Of a stretch of DNA of 25,826 bases, positions 23,256 to 25,826 are shown one piece after another; within the stretch, counting starts at the first letter, position 1, and each line of letters starts with the position of its first letter. Under the pieces are notes generated by a model that was not told where the DNA came from, ran no database searches, and saw nothing but the letters and a program-made list of their open reading frames with translations. Origin of the DNA: Salibaculum sp031581025. Lineage in GTDB: Bacteria; Pseudomonadota; Alphaproteobacteria; Rhodobacterales; Rhodobacteraceae. The stretch is taken from NCBI RefSeq assembly GCF_031581025.1, contig NZ_JAVLCA010000036.1. One strand, given 5' to 3'. The position numbers and the translations under genes were made by a program.

Positions 23256-24492
23256 GGCGGCCACGCAGCGCCGTATCCGCGCCCAGGCGTCGGCCAGCGA
23301 TGCCCGGGTCATGGGCTTCGTGCTGGACGCCGAGGTGCAGCCGGGCCGCGCCGCGCGGTTCGATGGCCCCGGGGTCGCGCCGTTGTCCAAGGCGCTTTTC
23401 GGTATCAGCGGCGTGGCCCGCGTCGAGGTGAGCGGCGCGACGATCTGGGTGCAGAAAACCGAAGAGGCCGACTGGGCCGGTCTGAAACCGGCCATCGCCG
23501 CGGCGATCCGCACCGTGCTGGACTTCACCGAAACACCACTGGGGCAGGGGGCCGAGGACCGCGGGTCCGATACCGCCTTGTTGCAACGGGTCGAAGAGTT
23601 GTTGCAGACCCAGGTCAACCCCGCCATTGCTGCGCATGGCGGGCACATCTCGGCCGAGCGGGTCGAGGCTGGCACCGTCTACCTGCGCATGTCCGGGGGG
23701 TGTCAGGGCTGTGCGGCCTCGGCGGCGACCCTGCGCGACGGAGTCGAACGCATGCTGCACGCCGCCCTGCCGCAGATCGTCGATATTGTCGATGTCACCG
23801 ACCACGCCCAGGGCACCAACCCCTTCTACACCCATGACACCGGCAAGTACCCGGTGTTCAACCGCCCCGTGCCACCCGGGGTGATCGACCGCGAGGATGG
23901 CCAGGTCAGTGTGGACCCTGCCTATCTCGGCCCCCGCCTGGGCCTGACGCCCGAGACGCTGCGCGCCGGCATGCAGCGCGGCGATGTCGTGGGTGTGACC
24001 GAAAGCGGCGAGGGGGCGGATGCGGGCAAGACCCGCATCGTGATCCGCAGCCCCACCCGCGCCTGGGCCGCCGAGATCGCCGAGGATGGCAGCGCCCGCG
24101 AGATCCCGCCCCCAGCCCCCGCAGATGAGGCCGCCGGGCAGGAAAGCGCCCTCTCCGAACGAGTGCGCGCCTACCTGGCCGGGCTGGAGGGCGAGACGAC
24201 AACCGTGACCTATGGCGCCCTGGCCCGGGCGCTTGGGATGTGGCAGCCCGGTTCGGTGCGGCGGGTGACCGCCGCGCTGGAGGCCACAATGCGCGCCGAT
24301 GCCGCGGCCGGTCGGCCCTTCATTGCCGCCCGCGCCGTGGGGCGGGGACGTGACGCGCTGCCCGGCAAGGGCTTTTTCGATCTGGCCCGGACTCTGGGGC
24401 GCGGGCCCGCGACGGATGAGAGCGATCGGGACTACCACGCCCGCGAATGCGCCGCGCTGGCAGGCCGGGTGGCGTCCGCTTCGGGGGACTGA
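23248..24492 (+). CDS. Nfu/NifU Fe-S protein fused to DUF6522 and a winged-helix-like domain
   Basis: A 414-residue protein with four parts. Residues about 12-100 resemble the Nfu N-terminal domain (VLDAEVQPGRAARF, PLSKALFGISGVARVEVSG). Residues 110-185 are the NifU C-terminal domain with the cluster-binding CxxC, Cys152 and Cys155 in MSGGCQGCAASAATLRDGVE. Residues about 212-287 match DUF6522 (VDPAYLGPRLGLTPETLRAG, GEGADAGKTRIVIR). Residues about 302-402 begin TVTYGALARALGMWQPGSVRR, resembling a winged helix like that of alkyltransferase-type proteins, then GRPFIAARAV and LPGKGFFDLARTLG, an uncharacterised pattern. The first two parts predict an Fe-S scaffold or carrier; the others are unassigned. 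The start overlaps the apbC end by 8 bases, so this is the last gene of the run. Codon use resembles its neighbours. Confidence 0.9.
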   Translation: MSEAATQRRIRAQASASDARVMGFVLDAEVQPGRAARFDGPGVAPLSKALFGISGVARVEVSGATIWVQKTEEADWAGLKPAIAAAIRTVLDFTETPLGQGAEDRGSDTALLQRVEELLQTQVNPAIAAHGGHISAERVEAGTVYLRMSGGCQGCAASAATLRDGVERMLHAALPQIVDIVDVTDHAQGTNPFYTHDTGKYPVFNRPVPPGVIDREDGQVSVDPAYLGPRLGLTPETLRAGMQRGDVVGVTESGEGADAGKTRIVIRSPTRAWAAEIAEDGSAREIPPPAPADEAAGQESALSERVRAYLAGLEGETTTVTYGALARALGMWQPGSVRRVTAALEATMRADAAAGRPFIAARAVGRGRDALPGKGFFDLARTLGRGPATDESDRDYHARECAALAGRVASASGD

Positions 24493-24558
24493 CTCGGCCA
24501 CGGCCTTGCACCGGGCCCGTAGCCTGTCCACGTTCGGGGCAAACGGAAAGGGCAAGTC

Positions 24559-25683
24559 TTGGCGTTCGATTTCGAAGCTGTGGTGATCGGGGGCGGGGCC
24601 ATCGGGCTGGCCTGCGCCGCCGCCCTGGGGCGGTCGCTCGGCCCCACGCTGGTGCTTGAGGCGGCCGACCAATGGGGCGCGGGCACCTCTTCGCGCAACA
24701 GCGAGGTGATCCACGCCGGACTCTACTACCCCACCGGCAGTCTCAAGCACCTGCTCTGCTTGCGCGGGCGGCGCATGCTCTATGATGATCTGGCCCGCCG
24801 GGGCATTGCCCATCACAAATGCGGCAAGCTGGTCGTGGCCACTGACGAGCCGGAACTGGCCCGGATCGAGGCGCTGGCCGCGCGCGCCCGCGACAACGAT
24901 GTCGAGGGGGTGCAGCTGCTGGGCAAAGAGGCCGTGGCGCGGATGGAACCCGAGGTACGGGCCACCGGCGCGCTATGGTCCCCGGAAAGCGGCATCTTCG
25001 ACAGTCCTGCCCATATGCTGGCCTTGCTGGGTGACATCGAGCAGGCGGGCGGGCATGTCGTTACCGCCACGCCGCTGCGAGAGGCCCACCCGGATGCGGT
25101 TGGCTTTCACTTGCACACCGGCGGGGCCGATCCGGCCCGCATCACGACCCGCGTGCTGGTCAATGCCGCGGGACTCTCCGCGGTGCAGGTCGCGGCGCGT
25201 ATCTCGGGGCTGCCGGACAGCGCGCTCCCGCACCTGCGGTTCGCCAAGGGCTGCTATTTCGGTTTGAGCGGCCGGGCGCCGTTCCGGCACCTCGTCTATC
25301 CCGCGCCGGTGGATGGCGGGCTGGGGGTCCATGCGACGATCGACCTCGCCGGGCGGGTACGCTTTGGCCCGGACGTGGACTGGCTGCCACCCGATACGAC
25401 GCCGGGGCAGTTGGACTATGACGTGCCCGCCGGGCGCGCCACCGCGTTCCAGACCGCGATCCAGCGCTACTGGCCCGGGCTGCCGGACGGGGCGCTCTTT
25501 CCCGATTACGCCGGGGTCCGCCCGAAACTGAGCGCCCCGGGCGCGCCGCCGGCCGATTTCCTGATCCAGGGTGTGGCGGATCACGGCCTGCCGGGCCTGG
25601 TCAACCTTTTCGGTATCGAGAGCCCCGGCCTGACCGCCGCACCGGCCATCGCCGAACACGTCGCGCAAGCACTTGATCCATGA
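24559..25683 (+). CDS. FAD-dependent oxidoreductase, L-2-hydroxyglutarate dehydrogenase-like
   Basis: A 374-residue flavoprotein of the DAO/GlpA superfamily. The N-terminal FAD-binding motif is VVIGGGAIGLACA (8-20). The segment SSRNSEVIHAGLYYPTGSLK (about 44-63) is characteristic of L-2-hydroxyglutarate dehydrogenase/oxidase (LhgO, L2HGDH), as are GALWSPESGIFDS, VNAAGLSA, FAKGCYF and the C-terminal FGIESPGLTAAPAIAEH. Members oxidise L-2-hydroxyglutarate to 2-oxoglutarate and pass electrons to quinone or oxygen; exact substrate is uncertain. The reading begins with TTG, preceded by GGAAAGGG; the next ATG is far inside, after the FAD motif, so TTG is needed. It is separated by 66 bases from the NifU-type gene and may belong to the same transcript. 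Confidence 0.9.
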   Translation: MAFDFEAVVIGGGAIGLACAAALGRSLGPTLVLEAADQWGAGTSSRNSEVIHAGLYYPTGSLKHLLCLRGRRMLYDDLARRGIAHHKCGKLVVATDEPELARIEALAARARDNDVEGVQLLGKEAVARMEPEVRATGALWSPESGIFDSPAHMLALLGDIEQAGGHVVTATPLREAHPDAVGFHLHTGGADPARITTRVLVNAAGLSAVQVAARISGLPDSALPHLRFAKGCYFGLSGRAPFRHLVYPAPVDGGLGVHATIDLAGRVRFGPDVDWLPPDTTPGQLDYDVPAGRATAFQTAIQRYWPGLPDGALFPDYAGVRPKLSAPGAPPADFLIQGVADHGLPGLVNLFGIESPGLTAAPAIAEHVAQALDP

Positions 25684-25795
25684 GCGGCCCTGCAACAGGA
25701 GCGCTGCAAACAATCTCAGGAGAATCCCGGCCGCGACAAAGTGACCAGGATGCGCACGGCACGTCTGGAAGCGCGGTACACGAAACCGGATAATT

Positions 25796-25826
25796 TGGAG
25801 GCGAGTACCGGAATCGAACCGGTGTA
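25796..25826 (-). tRNA. tRNA, 3' part only, probably tRNA-Cys
   Basis: On the minus strand the sequence reads ACCGG-TTCGATT-CCGGT, a perfect T arm, then ACTCGCC, discriminator T and an encoded CCA. The remaining 5' part lies beyond the window. The U73 discriminator with a GGCGAGT-type acceptor stem is typical of bacterial tRNA-Cys; tRNA-Gly can also have U73 but normally a different acceptor stem. The 112 bases between it and the oxidoreductase gene show nothing else I can support. Confidence 0.8.

Noticed and set aside
1..25826. Insertion sequences, prophage, integrons, CRISPR arrays, toxin-antitoxin pairs.
   Set aside because: No transposase, integrase or repeat arrays seen; composition and gene density are uniform. 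The tRNA at the right edge is cut, so an attachment site there cannot be judged.

Overview
The window is GC-rich and densely coded. Its gene content and protein style point to an alphaproteobacterium of the Rhodobacteraceae (Roseobacter/Paracoccus group). I see no insertion sequence, phage gene, CRISPR array or rRNA, so it looks like ordinary chromosome with a few accessory-looking modules. All family names are from recognition of the translated sequence; no search was run.

Layout. 1-2.8 kb: the 5' part of glyQ (minus strand, cut by the window edge) diverges from a secreted SPOR-like/peptidoglycan-binding/trypsin-fold protein whose catalytic triad has been replaced. 3.0-4.9 kb: a metal-transport operon (small 3-TM protein, DUF1007 protein with an EF-hand-like loop, NicO nickel/cobalt exporter). 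4.95-8.0 kb: a MATE exporter and a CPA2 cation/proton antiporter with an RCK domain. 8.06-9.77 kb (minus): a conserved hypothetical gene broken by a one-base frameshift, and an aspartate aminotransferase. 9.85-11.15 kb: an XRE regulator overlapping sdhE, then an LdtR-like MarR regulator. 11.3-15.4 kb: an AttEFGH-like operon (ABC ATPase, double-FtsX permease, exported CrtC/AttH-like protein). 15.66-18.6 kb: a lytic transglycosylase lipoprotein and ilvD.

18.7-24.5 kb is the most unusual part. A pentaheme c-type cytochrome (minus) diverges from a tightly packed plus-strand run: a ferric-reductase/NOX-like flavocytochrome, a MarR regulator with a four-cysteine C-terminal cluster, an Mrp/ApbC Fe-S carrier fused to DUF971, and an Nfu/NifU protein fused to DUF6522 and a further winged-helix-like domain. 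The genes overlap or abut, so they are probably co-expressed. I infer a redox- or metal-responsive Fe-S handling module coupled to trans-membrane electron transfer; this is a hypothesis. The window closes with an FAD oxidoreductase of the L-2-hydroxyglutarate dehydrogenase type (TTG start) and the 3' end of a minus-strand tRNA, most likely tRNA-Cys.

Non-coding points of note are a classic intrinsic terminator on the minus strand at 15446-15479 with no minus-strand gene to end, overlapping divergent promoters at 9781-9830, and a small inverted repeat inside the predicted promoter of the Cys-rich MarR gene.
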